From positions 1-33,459 of the forward strand of contig JAGXAE010000008.1 in NCBI GenBank assembly GCA_018971725.1: a stretch of 33,459 bases of DNA. Direction: 5' to 3'. How positions within the stretch are numbered: position 1 is the first letter of the stretch; every line of letters begins with the position of its first letter. The position numbers and the translations under genes were made by a program. Source of the stretch: Pseudomonadota bacterium (GTDB lineage: Bacteria; Pseudomonadota; Alphaproteobacteria; Acetobacterales; Acetobacteraceae). Below are positions 16,876-25,020 of this stretch, piece after piece. A model generated the notes under the pieces. That model made no database searches, was not told the DNA's origin, and saw only the letters and a list, made by a program, of their open reading frames with translations.

Positions 16876-17961
16876 TCAGCCTTTGGCAGCTTCCGTCGCC
16901 GGCAATACCCGCCCGGCGGCTGCCAGCAGGTCTGTTTGCGATAACAGGCCAACAACCCGTCCGGCTGTGTCCTGGATGATAACGGCGTGTATCAGCCCAT
17001 CGGCCAGCGGGGTGAGAAGACTGAAAGCCGGTGTGTCGGGGCTGGCGGTGAAGGCTGGCACCATTGCCTCGCGGACCTGTCTGCCGCCGTGTGCGATTTG
17101 CCGTAGCCCGATGGTTCCGAGCAATTGCCCTGATGTGTCGGCCACCGGCAAAATGCGGAGATTATGCTCAAGCAGCAAAGCAAGGGCGGTCTCAATGTCA
17201 TCGTCAGGCCTGACCGTGATCACATCACGCGACATGATATCCGAACAAGTCAGATAGCCATGGGTGCGCAGCAGCGCCTGTCGTTCAACACGCTGGAGCA
17301 GCTGGTCGAGGTCGTTCCGGTTAATGTCAAATGCTTCACCGAGCTCCGCCAGGGCCGCGTCCACATCCTCGACATGAAACCCGGCGCGCAGGATGGGGGC
17401 CGGATCTTTCGTGCCAACAGGGCTCACGACTTTAGGGGGCACGTGCGGGTAGTTGTGCCTCAATAGTTTATGAAAAATGATTCCCAGCAAAACCAGCGTA
17501 ATGGAATTGAGAGCCATCGGAACCAGCGCGAAGGAAAACCCCTGGGCAGCCACGGCCGGCCCGCCAATAACAGCGGTGAGGGCGGCGGCGCCACCCGGCG
17601 GATGCAAGCACTTGGTTAACGACATGACAACGATGGCAAGCCCAACGGCGATACCGGAGGCGACCATCATATCCGGCACAAGGCGGTAGGCCAAAATACC
17701 GCAAAGGCATGACAAGGTATTGCCACCGATGATGGACCATGGTTGCGCCAGGGGGCTGGCGGGCACGGCGAACAGCAACACCGAGGACGCCCCAAGCGGG
17801 GCCACAATCAATGGCAGGTCGGGGTTGCCACCGAACGTCATCTCGCCGATTAACCCGGTCAGGCCGATGCCGATCAACGCGCCCAGGCCGTTGATCAGCC
17901 GATCGTTCAGGGTGGCGCCGGCCAGAATAGGCGAAAACAGCTTGAAACGGAGTTTTGACAT
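16876..17961 (-). CDS. HPP-family membrane protein with tandem CBS domains
   Basis: A 361-residue protein. The first 175 residues hold about four to five membrane segments with the defining KCLHPPGGAAALTAV motif of the HPP family. Residues from about 235 on form two CBS domains (SDIMSRDVITVRPDDDIETAL and VREAMVPAFTASPDTPAFSLL), likely nucleotide-sensing. Plant-plastid and cyanobacterial HPP proteins have been reported as nitrite transporters, which fits an island that also encodes flavohaemoglobin and NsrR. Transport of nitrite here is inference. It is 64 bases downstream of the efflux lipoprotein gene on the same strand and may be the last gene of that operon. Confidence 0.82.
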   Translation of the reverse strand: MSKLRFKLFSPILAGATLNDRLINGLGALIGIGLTGLIGEMTFGGNPDLPLIVAPLGASSVLLFAVPASPLAQPWSIIGGNTLSCLCGILAYRLVPDMMVASGIAVGLAIVVMSLTKCLHPPGGAAALTAVIGGPAVAAQGFSFALVPMALNSITLVLLGIIFHKLLRHNYPHVPPKVVSPVGTKDPAPILRAGFHVEDVDAALAELGEAFDINRNDLDQLLQRVERQALLRTHGYLTCSDIMSRDVITVRPDDDIETALALLLEHNLRILPVADTSGQLLGTIGLRQIAHGGRQVREAMVPAFTASPDTPAFSLLTPLADGLIHAVIIQDTAGRVVGLLSQTDLLAAAGRVLPATEAAKG

Positions 17962-18025
17962 TATGATTTACGCCGCAGTTGGAACGGAATGAAAGACAGG
18001 CCGTCTACTCTTGATGCGTCAGGTT

Positions 18026-19486
18026 TCATTGTGGCTGGCCAGGAGAAGTGGAGGCAGAGGCAAGGTTGGTGTTGCCCCAACCACCTCCCAGCGCGTAGAA
18101 CAAGGCGATTTGGCTGTCGCTGATTTTTGTTTGCAAATTGGCCACATCTATGTTCGCAGCAGCGAGTTTCTGGTCCGCGCCAAGTTGCATAAGCGCATTC
18201 ACTCTGCCTCCTTGATGTAATGCAGTCATGTCGGCCGCTACCTGCGCGGCAAAATTCCTGGCATCAGTCACGCTGGCCGCTTGGTCAAGCTCAGACTCAT
18301 AGGAGGTAATCGCGCTCTGGGCTTCCTGCAAAGCGGCAAGCACCGTGCCATCGAACGCGGCCTGGCGGGCTTGCACCTGGGCCTTGGCCTGCGCGATATG
18401 CGCGCGGATGGCGCTTTGATTCAAATCCCAACTGACCGATGGCCCAAGGTTAAACAGATTGGTCACGGGTGCGAATGCATCGAAGGCAGCACCGGTGGAC
18501 CCCACGGCACCGCCCAGCTTGAAGTCAGGGTAAAGTTTGGCCTCGGCCTGGCCCACGCGCGCGGTGGCGGCGGCCAGGCGGCGCTCGGCCTCACGCACGT
18601 CAGGCCGCCGGTTCAACAGGCTTTTCCCGTCACCAACAGGAAGGAGGGTGTGCAGCACCAGGGGCTGCTGGCAGGCGAGCCATGTTGGATCATAGGACTC
18701 GGGCGGTTCGCCCATTAGCGCCGCGAGGCGATAAGCGGCGTTGGTCTGCGCGGCTTGCAGCGGCGGCAATTTGGATTGCAGAGTCTCAAGCTGGGCCTGA
18801 GCCCCGGCCACATCAAAGCTCGTTGCGCGGCCATTTTCATGCAGCAGGCGCACAAAAGCCAATGATTGATTTTGCAGCGCGATAGCGTGGCGGAGTGCTG
18901 CGAGCTGGTTGCCGTCATCACAGATGTCGGCGTAAGCACGCGTGGTTTCAGCGGCGACGCTCACCTTCACAAGATCGCGCGCGTCTTCGGCGGCCTGGCT
19001 GTCGTCGTTCGCCGCCTCTATGCCACGGCGGATACCGCCGAACAGATCGGCATCGTAGCTGACGGTGATGCCGACATTATAGCGCTCGAGTTGCGCTGCG
19101 GGGATTTTGCTCAAGACAGCTTGCGCCGATCTCTGACCATAATCCGTGGAGTCGCTGGTGGTAACGCTGGCTTCCCGCCCGGCTTTTGCCGCTGCCAGCA
19201 ATGCGTAGGCGCTTTCCAGATTCGCCTGGGCTACCCGCAGGTTTGTGTTGGCGGCGAAGGCGCGCTGCACCAAGGCGTCAAGCGTTGGATCATCATATAA
19301 ATGCCACCAATTGTCAGGCGGGTTTGCAATTTGCGTAGCTGTGTTGTCGGCCAGGAAGTTGGCCTGCGCGGCGGGGTTGTTGATCATCGCTGTGCGGGGC
19401 AGCTTGTAATTTGGCCCCACCGTGCAGCCAGCCAGCAGCAATATCGCCAGCGATGCGCAAAGGCGCCGAGTGCGGCCCTCTACCAC
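18026..19486 (-). CDS. NodT/OprM-family outer-membrane efflux lipoprotein
   Basis: A 486-residue TolC-like protein. LAILLLAGCTVGPNY at the N-terminus is a signal peptide with a lipobox (LAGC), followed by PDNWWHLYDDPTLDALVQRAF and two outer-membrane efflux repeats rich in alanine and glutamine. RRPDVREAERRLAAATARVGQAEAKLYPDF marks the second repeat (pieces quoted). It should form the outer-membrane exit channel of a tripartite pump. Its ATG overlaps the stop of the HlyD-like adaptor by seven bases, so the two are translated together. The family call is firm. Confidence 0.9.
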   Translation of the reverse strand: MVEGRTRRLCASLAILLLAGCTVGPNYKLPRTAMINNPAAQANFLADNTATQIANPPDNWWHLYDDPTLDALVQRAFAANTNLRVAQANLESAYALLAAAKAGREASVTTSDSTDYGQRSAQAVLSKIPAAQLERYNVGITVSYDADLFGGIRRGIEAANDDSQAAEDARDLVKVSVAAETTRAYADICDDGNQLAALRHAIALQNQSLAFVRLLHENGRATSFDVAGAQAQLETLQSKLPPLQAAQTNAAYRLAALMGEPPESYDPTWLACQQPLVLHTLLPVGDGKSLLNRRPDVREAERRLAAATARVGQAEAKLYPDFKLGGAVGSTGAAFDAFAPVTNLFNLGPSVSWDLNQSAIRAHIAQAKAQVQARQAAFDGTVLAALQEAQSAITSYESELDQAASVTDARNFAAQVAADMTALHQGGRVNALMQLGADQKLAAANIDVANLQTKISDSQIALFYALGGGWGNTNLASASTSPGQPQ

Positions 19487-20376
19487 GGCCAGCTCCTCTG
19501 CTCCGTGGCTTCGCCATGCCGGGGCAGGATTTCAACCGAAGCGGTTTGGCCAGCAATCAACCTTACACCTTTGGGCACCTGATCGATCGCGATTCTGACG
19601 GGGATGCGCTGCGCCAGGCGCACATAGGTATATTCCGGCTGGATATTGTCGAGCATGTTTGCGCTTTTGTCGCGCTCCCGGTCCACGATCCCGGCGGCAA
19701 TGCTTTCGACATGCCCATGGATTACCCCGGCCACGCCCATCAGCCGCACATCTGCCTTGTCGCCAATGTTGATGGCGGGGATTTTGGTTTCCACGAAATA
19801 CCCTTCAATCCGGAGGGACGCCGTATCGACCAATGCAAAAGCCTCCTTACCGGAAGTAAGATAGTCTCCAGGCTGCAGAGTCATGTTAGAGACAACCCCA
19901 TCGACCGGCGCGCGCAGAACCGTGCGGGCGAGATTCAACTGCGCGAGACTCAGCGCTGCTTGGGCATTGGCTACGGCACTCTGCAATAAGCCAACCTTCT
20001 CCTCTCCCTTTTCGATGGTTTCGGTATCGACCAGCGTGGAAAGCGCATGGTTGCGACGATTATCGCGGTTGGCCTGTGCCAAGGCGATCCTCTGGCTATC
20101 AAGCGCCGCATGTGCCTGTGCCAGGGCAAGCTGATAGCGTGACTGATCGATCGTTAGCAGGGGTTGGCCTTTTTTAACAGCCTCATTGTCATGCACATTA
20201 ACGCTGGTGATCCACCCGCTGACATCAGGTGTGACCTGAACAATATCCGCCGCAACCTTGCCGTCGCGGGTCGTAGGCTGGATCTGATAACGTATCCAAA
20301 GTGCCACGATTAAGACCGCCGCGATGATCAGCAGCAAGAAGGTGGAGAATGCTTTGACAAGATGTTCACGGTTCAT
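19480..20376 (-). CDS. HlyD/AaeA-like periplasmic adaptor (membrane fusion protein)
   Basis: A 298-residue adaptor. One N-terminal membrane anchor (AFSTFLLLIIAAVLIVALWI) is followed by the lipoyl half-motif VTPDVSGWITSVNVHDNEAVKKG, a coiled-coil hairpin (about residues 75-135), and the second lipoyl half LRAPVDGVVSNMTLQPGD. That is the EmrA/AaeA arrangement. I start it at MNREHLVKAF, two bases after the DUF1656 stop, instead of the track's longer start. In the Aae-type system the adaptor joins a FUSC-family inner-membrane pump, but no such pump is encoded beside it. Confidence 0.88.
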   Translation of the reverse strand: MNREHLVKAFSTFLLLIIAAVLIVALWIRYQIQPTTRDGKVAADIVQVTPDVSGWITSVNVHDNEAVKKGQPLLTIDQSRYQLALAQAHAALDSQRIALAQANRDNRRNHALSTLVDTETIEKGEEKVGLLQSAVANAQAALSLAQLNLARTVLRAPVDGVVSNMTLQPGDYLTSGKEAFALVDTASLRIEGYFVETKIPAINIGDKADVRLMGVAGVIHGHVESIAAGIVDRERDKSANMLDNIQPEYTYVRLAQRIPVRIAIDQVPKGVRLIAGQTASVEILPRHGEATEQRSWPW

Positions 20377-20378
20377 GG

Positions 20379-20606
20379 TCAGCGTGCAATCAACAAAGGT
20401 AAAAACCGATTGGCCATAATGGAAAGCCCCCACCAGAACGAAAGAAAGAGAGTAAGGTCGAGCAGGATCGGCCGCCAGAAAAAACGATCTATACGGAGCC
20501 GGTGCAGCACGACATGAGCAACCAAAGTGAGGATGCCCGCAACAACGGCTGCGGCAAGCCCAAGGGACACAAATCCACCGAAGATATTAAGCTGTTCAAT
20601 CATCAT
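20379..20606 (-). CDS. DUF1656 (AaeX-like) small membrane protein
   Basis: About 75 residues starting MMIEQLNIFGGFVSLGLAAA, with two hydrophobic segments and the family C-terminal pattern FFWRPILLDLTLFLSFWWGL. DUF1656 proteins accompany HlyD-type adaptors and FUSC pumps (aaeX-aaeA-aaeB). I prefer the ATG at 20606 because the 12 extra residues of the track are polar and not family-like. It is the first gene of the adaptor-channel operon; the promoter should lie in the 197 bases between it and the ClC gene, where I see no clear box. Confidence 0.8.
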   Translation of the reverse strand: MMIEQLNIFGGFVSLGLAAAVVAGILTLVAHVVLHRLRIDRFFWRPILLDLTLFLSFWWGLSIMANRFLPLLIAR

Positions 20607-20803
20607 GGCCTGCCGCGACGTGAACAGCCGCCGTGTGGGCACCGGCCTGTTCGCTGCTTGCGCGGATGACTACGCCGCCAAGGCGTCTATTAGATTGTTT
20701 AGGGACACACATGAAGCCACCATAAACTGCATATGAAATACATCTTTATAGCGAACTGAAAATGCGCGCAAGTGCATCACCGTGTGGGCAGTCGGCCCGC
20801 CGC

Positions 20804-22636
20804 CTACGTCGAGAAGGTTTGGTCAGGCTCCTTCGCCTTAAGCGGGCCATCCTTGCGCCCCCGCCTGAAATGCGCCTCACGCCGGGATTCCGCCTTGAAT
20901 TCGCGCCAGTGCAGCTTGATCAGATCGCCGCGCGAAACAATGCCAAGTAGCTCACGCGTTTGCGGGTCAATAACCGGAAGTCGAGGGGTTTGCTGAGTCA
21001 TCATCCGCACCGCCACTGCAGAAATTGTTTCATCAGGCGCCGCCGTTGGCGTCTCAGTATGGGCAAGTAAATCAACAAGCAGGCGCTCCCTTGGCATCTC
21101 CTTGCCGATCCAGCCAAGTATGTCAGGGCGTGACACCAGCCCGGCCAACCGTCCCCGTGCGTCGATCACAGGATAGGCGCGATGCCGATGTGCCGGATCG
21201 AAAAAGAAATCGATGGTTTGGCCGATGGTAAAATCCGCGCTCAGCGTCTCGACAGGGCTTGCCATGATCTCGCGCACTCGCGCCAGCGAGGCCAGATCGA
21301 CACTGTATTCCCGGGTGACGTGGTGTCCGCGCCGCGCCAGCTTCTCGGTCAGAATCGAGCGTTTCATAACCAGAACCGTCACAGCATAACTCGCCATGCA
21401 GGCGGTGATGACCGGCAGCAGGACCTCATGATTTCCCGTGAGTTCAACAGCAAATATCGTCGCCGTTAGCGGGGCGCGCATGGTTCCTCCCATCATCGCC
21501 GCCATGCCGAGCACCGCCCAAAAACCCGGCGCAGCAGCAGGCAGCCATGGGGTAAAGACGGCGCCAAGGCCACCGCCAATAATCAGCAGCGGCGCGAGTA
21601 CACCGCCGGAGGTGCCCGACCCCAGAGCCACCGACCAGATCGCGGCTTTCACGGTCATGAGCCGAAACGCGGACAGGCCTGCTACCTGTCCGGCGAGGAG
21701 CTGTGCAATATTTGAATAACCAACACCGAGCGCGCGGGGATCAATTAGCCCACCAACGCCAACCGCAATACCGCCCAAGGCAGGCCACCACATCCAGTGC
21801 AGCCTTAAGCGGATGAACCAATCCTCGGTGGTATAAACGATCGTCGTGAGCACCGCGGAGCCGAACCCTGCAGCGAGACCTATCCCGGCCCAGGCAGCGC
21901 CATGCAGCGGATCTACTGTCACGCCACCGGTATAGGGAAAGAGGGGGGCCTGCGTGAGCAGATAACGCCGCTCAACGGCAGCGGTGATGCAGGCAATAGC
22001 CACGGGCAGCACGCTACGCGGCTTGAGTTCGAACAGCAGAAGTTCGATTGCGAGAAGTATCGCGGCTACGGGCGTGCCGAAAACAGCGGTCATGCCGGCA
22101 CAAGCACCGGCCACTAGCAAGGTTTTGCGTTCCATATCGGTCAGCGCGAAAAATTGCGCGAAGAGCGAGCCGATAGCGCCCCCGGTCATGATGATCGGCC
22201 CTTCCGCACCGAACGGCCCGCCCGTGCCGATGGAAATGGCAGAGGAGATCGGCTTCAATATGGCGACCTTCAGTCCCATGCGGGACCTGCCGAGCATAAT
22301 GGCCTCCAACGCCTCCGGTATGCCATGGCCTCGGATTTTCTCACTGCCATAGCGTGCCATCAGCCCGATGATGAGCCCACCGCCCACCGGAACGAAGATG
22401 GTCCATACCGGCAGGGGCATGTTCCCCCCGGACATGGAAAAACGGCCGAGATACGCCACCGAGGTCACTAAGGCGATGAGATGGAGCAAAAGCCAGCCGG
22501 CGGCCACGCCGCCAGTTCCAGCGGCCAGGCCCATCGCCGCAATGACCAGCACACGCGGGCCGGCCGTGAAATCACCGAGCTTTCTCGTCAAACCATCCGC
22601 ATGGCTCAAGGCCGCGCTCTTACTGTCTGTCTGCAT
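20804..22636 (-). CDS. ClC-family chloride channel/antiporter with CBS domains
   Basis: A 610-residue protein with about ten to twelve membrane segments in the first 430 residues. The ClC signatures are present: GHGIPEALEAI (GxGIP loop, His at the selectivity position that is Ser in E. coli ClC), and GTGGPFGAEGP, which holds the gating Glu of GxEGP. Retention of that Glu favours proton-coupled exchange. Two CBS domains follow (VREIMASPVETL and AVRMMTQQTPRLPV). Bacterial ClC proteins support extreme acid resistance or anion homeostasis. The gene starts 12 bases downstream of a palindromic operator and 38 bases after marR, so it is likely MarR-controlled. Confidence 0.9.
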   Translation of the reverse strand: MQTDSKSAALSHADGLTRKLGDFTAGPRVLVIAAMGLAAGTGGVAAGWLLLHLIALVTSVAYLGRFSMSGGNMPLPVWTIFVPVGGGLIIGLMARYGSEKIRGHGIPEALEAIMLGRSRMGLKVAILKPISSAISIGTGGPFGAEGPIIMTGGAIGSLFAQFFALTDMERKTLLVAGACAGMTAVFGTPVAAILLAIELLLFELKPRSVLPVAIACITAAVERRYLLTQAPLFPYTGGVTVDPLHGAAWAGIGLAAGFGSAVLTTIVYTTEDWFIRLRLHWMWWPALGGIAVGVGGLIDPRALGVGYSNIAQLLAGQVAGLSAFRLMTVKAAIWSVALGSGTSGGVLAPLLIIGGGLGAVFTPWLPAAAPGFWAVLGMAAMMGGTMRAPLTATIFAVELTGNHEVLLPVITACMASYAVTVLVMKRSILTEKLARRGHHVTREYSVDLASLARVREIMASPVETLSADFTIGQTIDFFFDPAHRHRAYPVIDARGRLAGLVSRPDILGWIGKEMPRERLLVDLLAHTETPTAAPDETISAVAVRMMTQQTPRLPVIDPQTRELLGIVSRGDLIKLHWREFKAESRREAHFRRGRKDGPLKAKEPDQTFST

Positions 22637-22647
22637 GGCGATGGCTA

Positions 22648-22666
22648 TATATCGTAGAACGATATA
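22648..22666. promoter_or_regulatory. Palindromic operator between marR and the ClC gene
   Basis: TATATCGT-AGA-ACGATATA is a perfect 8-bp inverted repeat with a three-base centre. It shares ATATCGTA..ACGATAT with the palindrome upstream of the universal stress protein (15527-15551). It sits in the 38-bp gap between marR and clc, 12 bases from the ClC start codon, where a bound repressor would block transcription or initiation. Confidence 0.72.
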
Positions 22667-22674
22667 ATCAAGCG

Positions 22675-23097
22675 TTAATCGAGCTGCGCCAGCATATCTC
22701 CCAGCAAAGGCCGAAGCCGACGCAACTCGTCACGATGCACGAGGGACAAGCCGCGCAACGCCTTTTCGGCGGATGGCGTTAGATGCAACCGCATCATGCG
22801 CCGGTCAGTCGTGCTTGGTTGGCGGCTGACCAGCGCCAATGCGGTTAGCCGGTCCGCCAGCTCGCTCGCGCTATGCGGCTGGATCAGCAAAAATTCCGCA
22901 AGCTCGCCTATAGACAAAGCGCGGTCCGGCGCCCCCCGGATGGCCAGGAGAGCTTGGTGGTGCTGTGGCGTCAACCCTGCCGCACGGGCCGCATTCTCGC
23001 TGAAATGCGTGAAGCGGCGCAATGCGGCGCGAATCTCCGCCAAGGTCTTATAGTCTTTATCCGAAAGGCAACTGCCGGGCTCGTTATGTCTCGCCAT
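22675..23097 (-). CDS. MarR-family transcriptional regulator
   Basis: A 140-residue winged-helix regulator. LTPQHHQALLAIRGAP begins the DNA-binding domain, SIGELAEFLLIQPHSASELADRL is the helix-turn-helix with recognition helix, and STTDRRMMRLHLTPSAEKAL is the wing with the DxR motif typical of MarR. Terminal helices form the dimer. It lies 50 bases after hmp and 38 bases before clc on the same strand, so hmp-marR-clc may be one transcript with an internal regulated promoter at the palindrome. The ligand is unknown; weak acids or oxidants are usual for the family. Confidence 0.88.
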   Translation of the reverse strand: MARHNEPGSCLSDKDYKTLAEIRAALRRFTHFSENAARAAGLTPQHHQALLAIRGAPDRALSIGELAEFLLIQPHSASELADRLTALALVSRQPSTTDRRMMRLHLTPSAEKALRGLSLVHRDELRRLRPLLGDMLAQLD

Positions 23098-23147
23098 GGC
23101 CCATAGTAGGGCCTGTCACGCCCAGAAGACCATACGCGGCTCTGCTT

Positions 23148-24326
23148 TTAATCCAGCGCCTCCGCCGGGCCGAAGAACTCGTAACGGCGGTGCGTATCCG
23201 GCAGGCCAAGGACCGACAGGAAGCGTTTAATGGCAGCCATGAACGGCTTGGGTCCGAGGAAATAAACATCGCAGTCCAGCGCCGCCGGCAGCCAGTTTTG
23301 CAGATGCTCGATCACCGGGCGGCCCAGCGCACGCGCTTCACCCTCACCGCCATGCTCCAGGACCGTGAAATGCCGGAATCTCGGGTGGCGTGACGCCCAG
23401 TCTTCCAGGGTCTTGCCAAAGGCATAAGCATTCCGGTTGCGAGCGTAGTGCAGGAAAATCACCTCGCGGTCTCCCTTCGCCAGCGCGGCCTCCGCCATGG
23501 CGAGCGTTGGTGTAATGCCAACCCCGCCGCTAATCAGCACTAAGGGGCTCGGGCTGTCTTGTAAAACGAACTCACCTGCCGGTGGAAAAATATCCAGCGT
23601 ATCGCCCTCCTTAACGTGGTCGTGCAAGAAATTTGAGGCCAAGCCGCCGGGCTCGCGCTTCACGCTGATACGGTAGGAGCGGCCGTTCGGTGCAGCCGAG
23701 AGAGAATAGTTGCGTCGCACCTCTTGGCCGCCGATGACAAGACGTAAACCAAGATATTGGCCGGGCGTGAAGTCGAGCACAGGCTCAGAGTCCGCGGGCT
23801 CCAGATGGAACGAAGTGATCTCGGTGCTCTCCACCTGCTTACGAGTAACACGGAACGCCCGCGCGCCACGCCAGCCGCCAGGTGCTGCCACGAGCTTGTC
23901 GTATAAATCCCTTTCCGCGCCGATCAGCAAATCAGCGAGCTGTTGGTAAGCCGCTGCCCAGGCATCGATCACCGCGTCTGTAGCGATATCTGCCCCGAGC
24001 ACTTCACGGATTGCACGCAGCAAGCAGGCGCCAACGATAGGGTAATGCTCGGGCAACACTTGCAATGCTACGTGTTTGTTGACGATTTGCGCCGCGAGCG
24101 GTCCAAGCTCCTGAAGCCGGTCGATGTTCTTGGCGTAGATCAGCACCCCGTTGGCCAGCGCGCGTGGCTGAGCGCCGCTGGCTTGATGTGCCTGATTGAA
24201 CAGTGGCCGCACCTGCGGATATTCGCCCAGCATGATTTTGTAGAAATGCGTAGTCAAAGCCTCGCCCCCCGTTTCCAGAATAGGGACAGTGGCCTTGATG
24301 ATAGCGGTCTGGTCGGCAGTGAGCAT
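23148..24326 (-). CDS. hmp: Flavohaemoglobin, nitric oxide dioxygenase
   Basis: A 392-residue cytoplasmic enzyme that oxidises NO to nitrate with O2 and NAD(P)H. The globin domain (residues 1-140) has the distal Tyr in THFYKIML and the proximal His in VNKHVALQVL. The reductase part has the FAD motif RRNYSLSAAPN and the NAD motif GGVGITPTLAMAEA, ending in RYEFFGP. Length and order match Hmp. The start ATG is preceded by AAGGAG. It is divergent from nsrR; on its strand TTGCAT-N17-TAAAGA is a candidate promoter whose -35 lies inside the NsrR box, which fits NO-relieved repression. Confidence 0.95.
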   Translation of the reverse strand: MLTADQTAIIKATVPILETGGEALTTHFYKIMLGEYPQVRPLFNQAHQASGAQPRALANGVLIYAKNIDRLQELGPLAAQIVNKHVALQVLPEHYPIVGACLLRAIREVLGADIATDAVIDAWAAAYQQLADLLIGAERDLYDKLVAAPGGWRGARAFRVTRKQVESTEITSFHLEPADSEPVLDFTPGQYLGLRLVIGGQEVRRNYSLSAAPNGRSYRISVKREPGGLASNFLHDHVKEGDTLDIFPPAGEFVLQDSPSPLVLISGGVGITPTLAMAEAALAKGDREVIFLHYARNRNAYAFGKTLEDWASRHPRFRHFTVLEHGGEGEARALGRPVIEHLQNWLPAALDCDVYFLGPKPFMAAIKRFLSVLGLPDTHRRYEFFGPAEALD

Positions 24327-24551
24327 AAAGCAGGCTCCTTCAGGTGTGCGTGGCAGAAAAGAGGGGGAGGAAAGCCGGAGTTAGCTGCTTCAGAAACTTG
24401 TGCAGCGAGCAGGACAGAGGTCTTCCTGAGTTGGGAAATTAAAAGAGCCGGTCTGGACGGCAAGGTCAGGCTCGTAGGAAGCTTCGACGATTGACATGAC
24501 AATGGGCACTAAAACAGGTATCCTGTACACATCTTTAGCAGATAGACATAA

Positions 24552-24574
24552 AAGATGCAATAGATATGCATCTA
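24552..24574. promoter_or_regulatory. NsrR operator in the hmp-nsrR intergenic region
   Basis: AAGATGCA-ATAGATA-TGCATCTA contains perfect 7-bp inverted arms (AGATGCA/TGCATCT) and matches the known NsrR consensus AAGATGYATTTNAAATRCATCTT in both half sites. It is 12 bases before the nsrR start codon and overlaps the inferred -35 of hmp, so it should control both genes. A weaker half site, AAAGATGTGTAC on the minus strand near 24527-24538, lies next to it. Confidence 0.8.
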
Positions 24575-24585
24575 TAGGATAGCCC

Positions 24586-25020
24586 ATGCGCCTGACACGT
24601 TTTTCGGACTATGCAATCAGAGTCCTGCTCTATCTAGCAACGCATAATGATCGTCTCTGCTCGATCGCCGAAATCGCGCAAGCTTACGGGATCTCTCAAA
24701 ACCACTTGATGAAGGTGGTGAGCGACCTAGCAGGACCTGATTATGTGCATAGCTTGCGTGGCCGCAGGGGGGGCATTCGCTTGGCTCGACCAGCAGAGGA
24801 AATTAATATTGGTCAACTGTTGCGGCATACGGAGGGAAAGGTTGATCTGGTCGGTTGCGGAGAGTGCATTCTGGCATCATCTTGCGGAATGACCTGCGTC
24901 TTCAAGGAAGCCGTGCAAAATTTCTTCTGGGCCCTGGATCGGTACAGTCTAGCTGAGGTGATGGCAAAAGGCGCGCCCTCCCAGTTGCGCCAGATACTGA
25001 CATCCGGCTCCTTGCCGTGA
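24586..25020 (+). CDS. nsrR: Rrf2-family NO-sensing repressor NsrR
   Basis: A 144-residue Rrf2 protein. MRLTRFSDYAIRVLLYLA is the classic NsrR/IscR start, followed by a winged helix (SIAEIAQAYGISQNHLMKVV, then LRGRRGGIRLARP). The cysteine cluster GCGECILASSCGMTC should hold a [4Fe-4S] cluster that reacts with NO. The spacing and the start favour NsrR over IscR, and its place opposite hmp with an NsrR box between them settles the assignment. It is probably autorepressed. Confidence 0.92.
   Translation: MRLTRFSDYAIRVLLYLATHNDRLCSIAEIAQAYGISQNHLMKVVSDLAGPDYVHSLRGRRGGIRLARPAEEINIGQLLRHTEGKVDLVGCGECILASSCGMTCVFKEAVQNFFWALDRYSLAEVMAKGAPSQLRQILTSGSLP

Noticed and set aside
20643-20760. Possible end of a lost FUSC pump gene upstream of DUF1656
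   Set aside because: An open frame of about 40 codons exists but shows no FUSC-like sequence or membrane segment, so it does not prove a deletion.
24586-25020. IscR instead of NsrR
   Set aside because: No isc/suf genes are nearby, the gene faces hmp, and the intergenic box fits the NsrR consensus.
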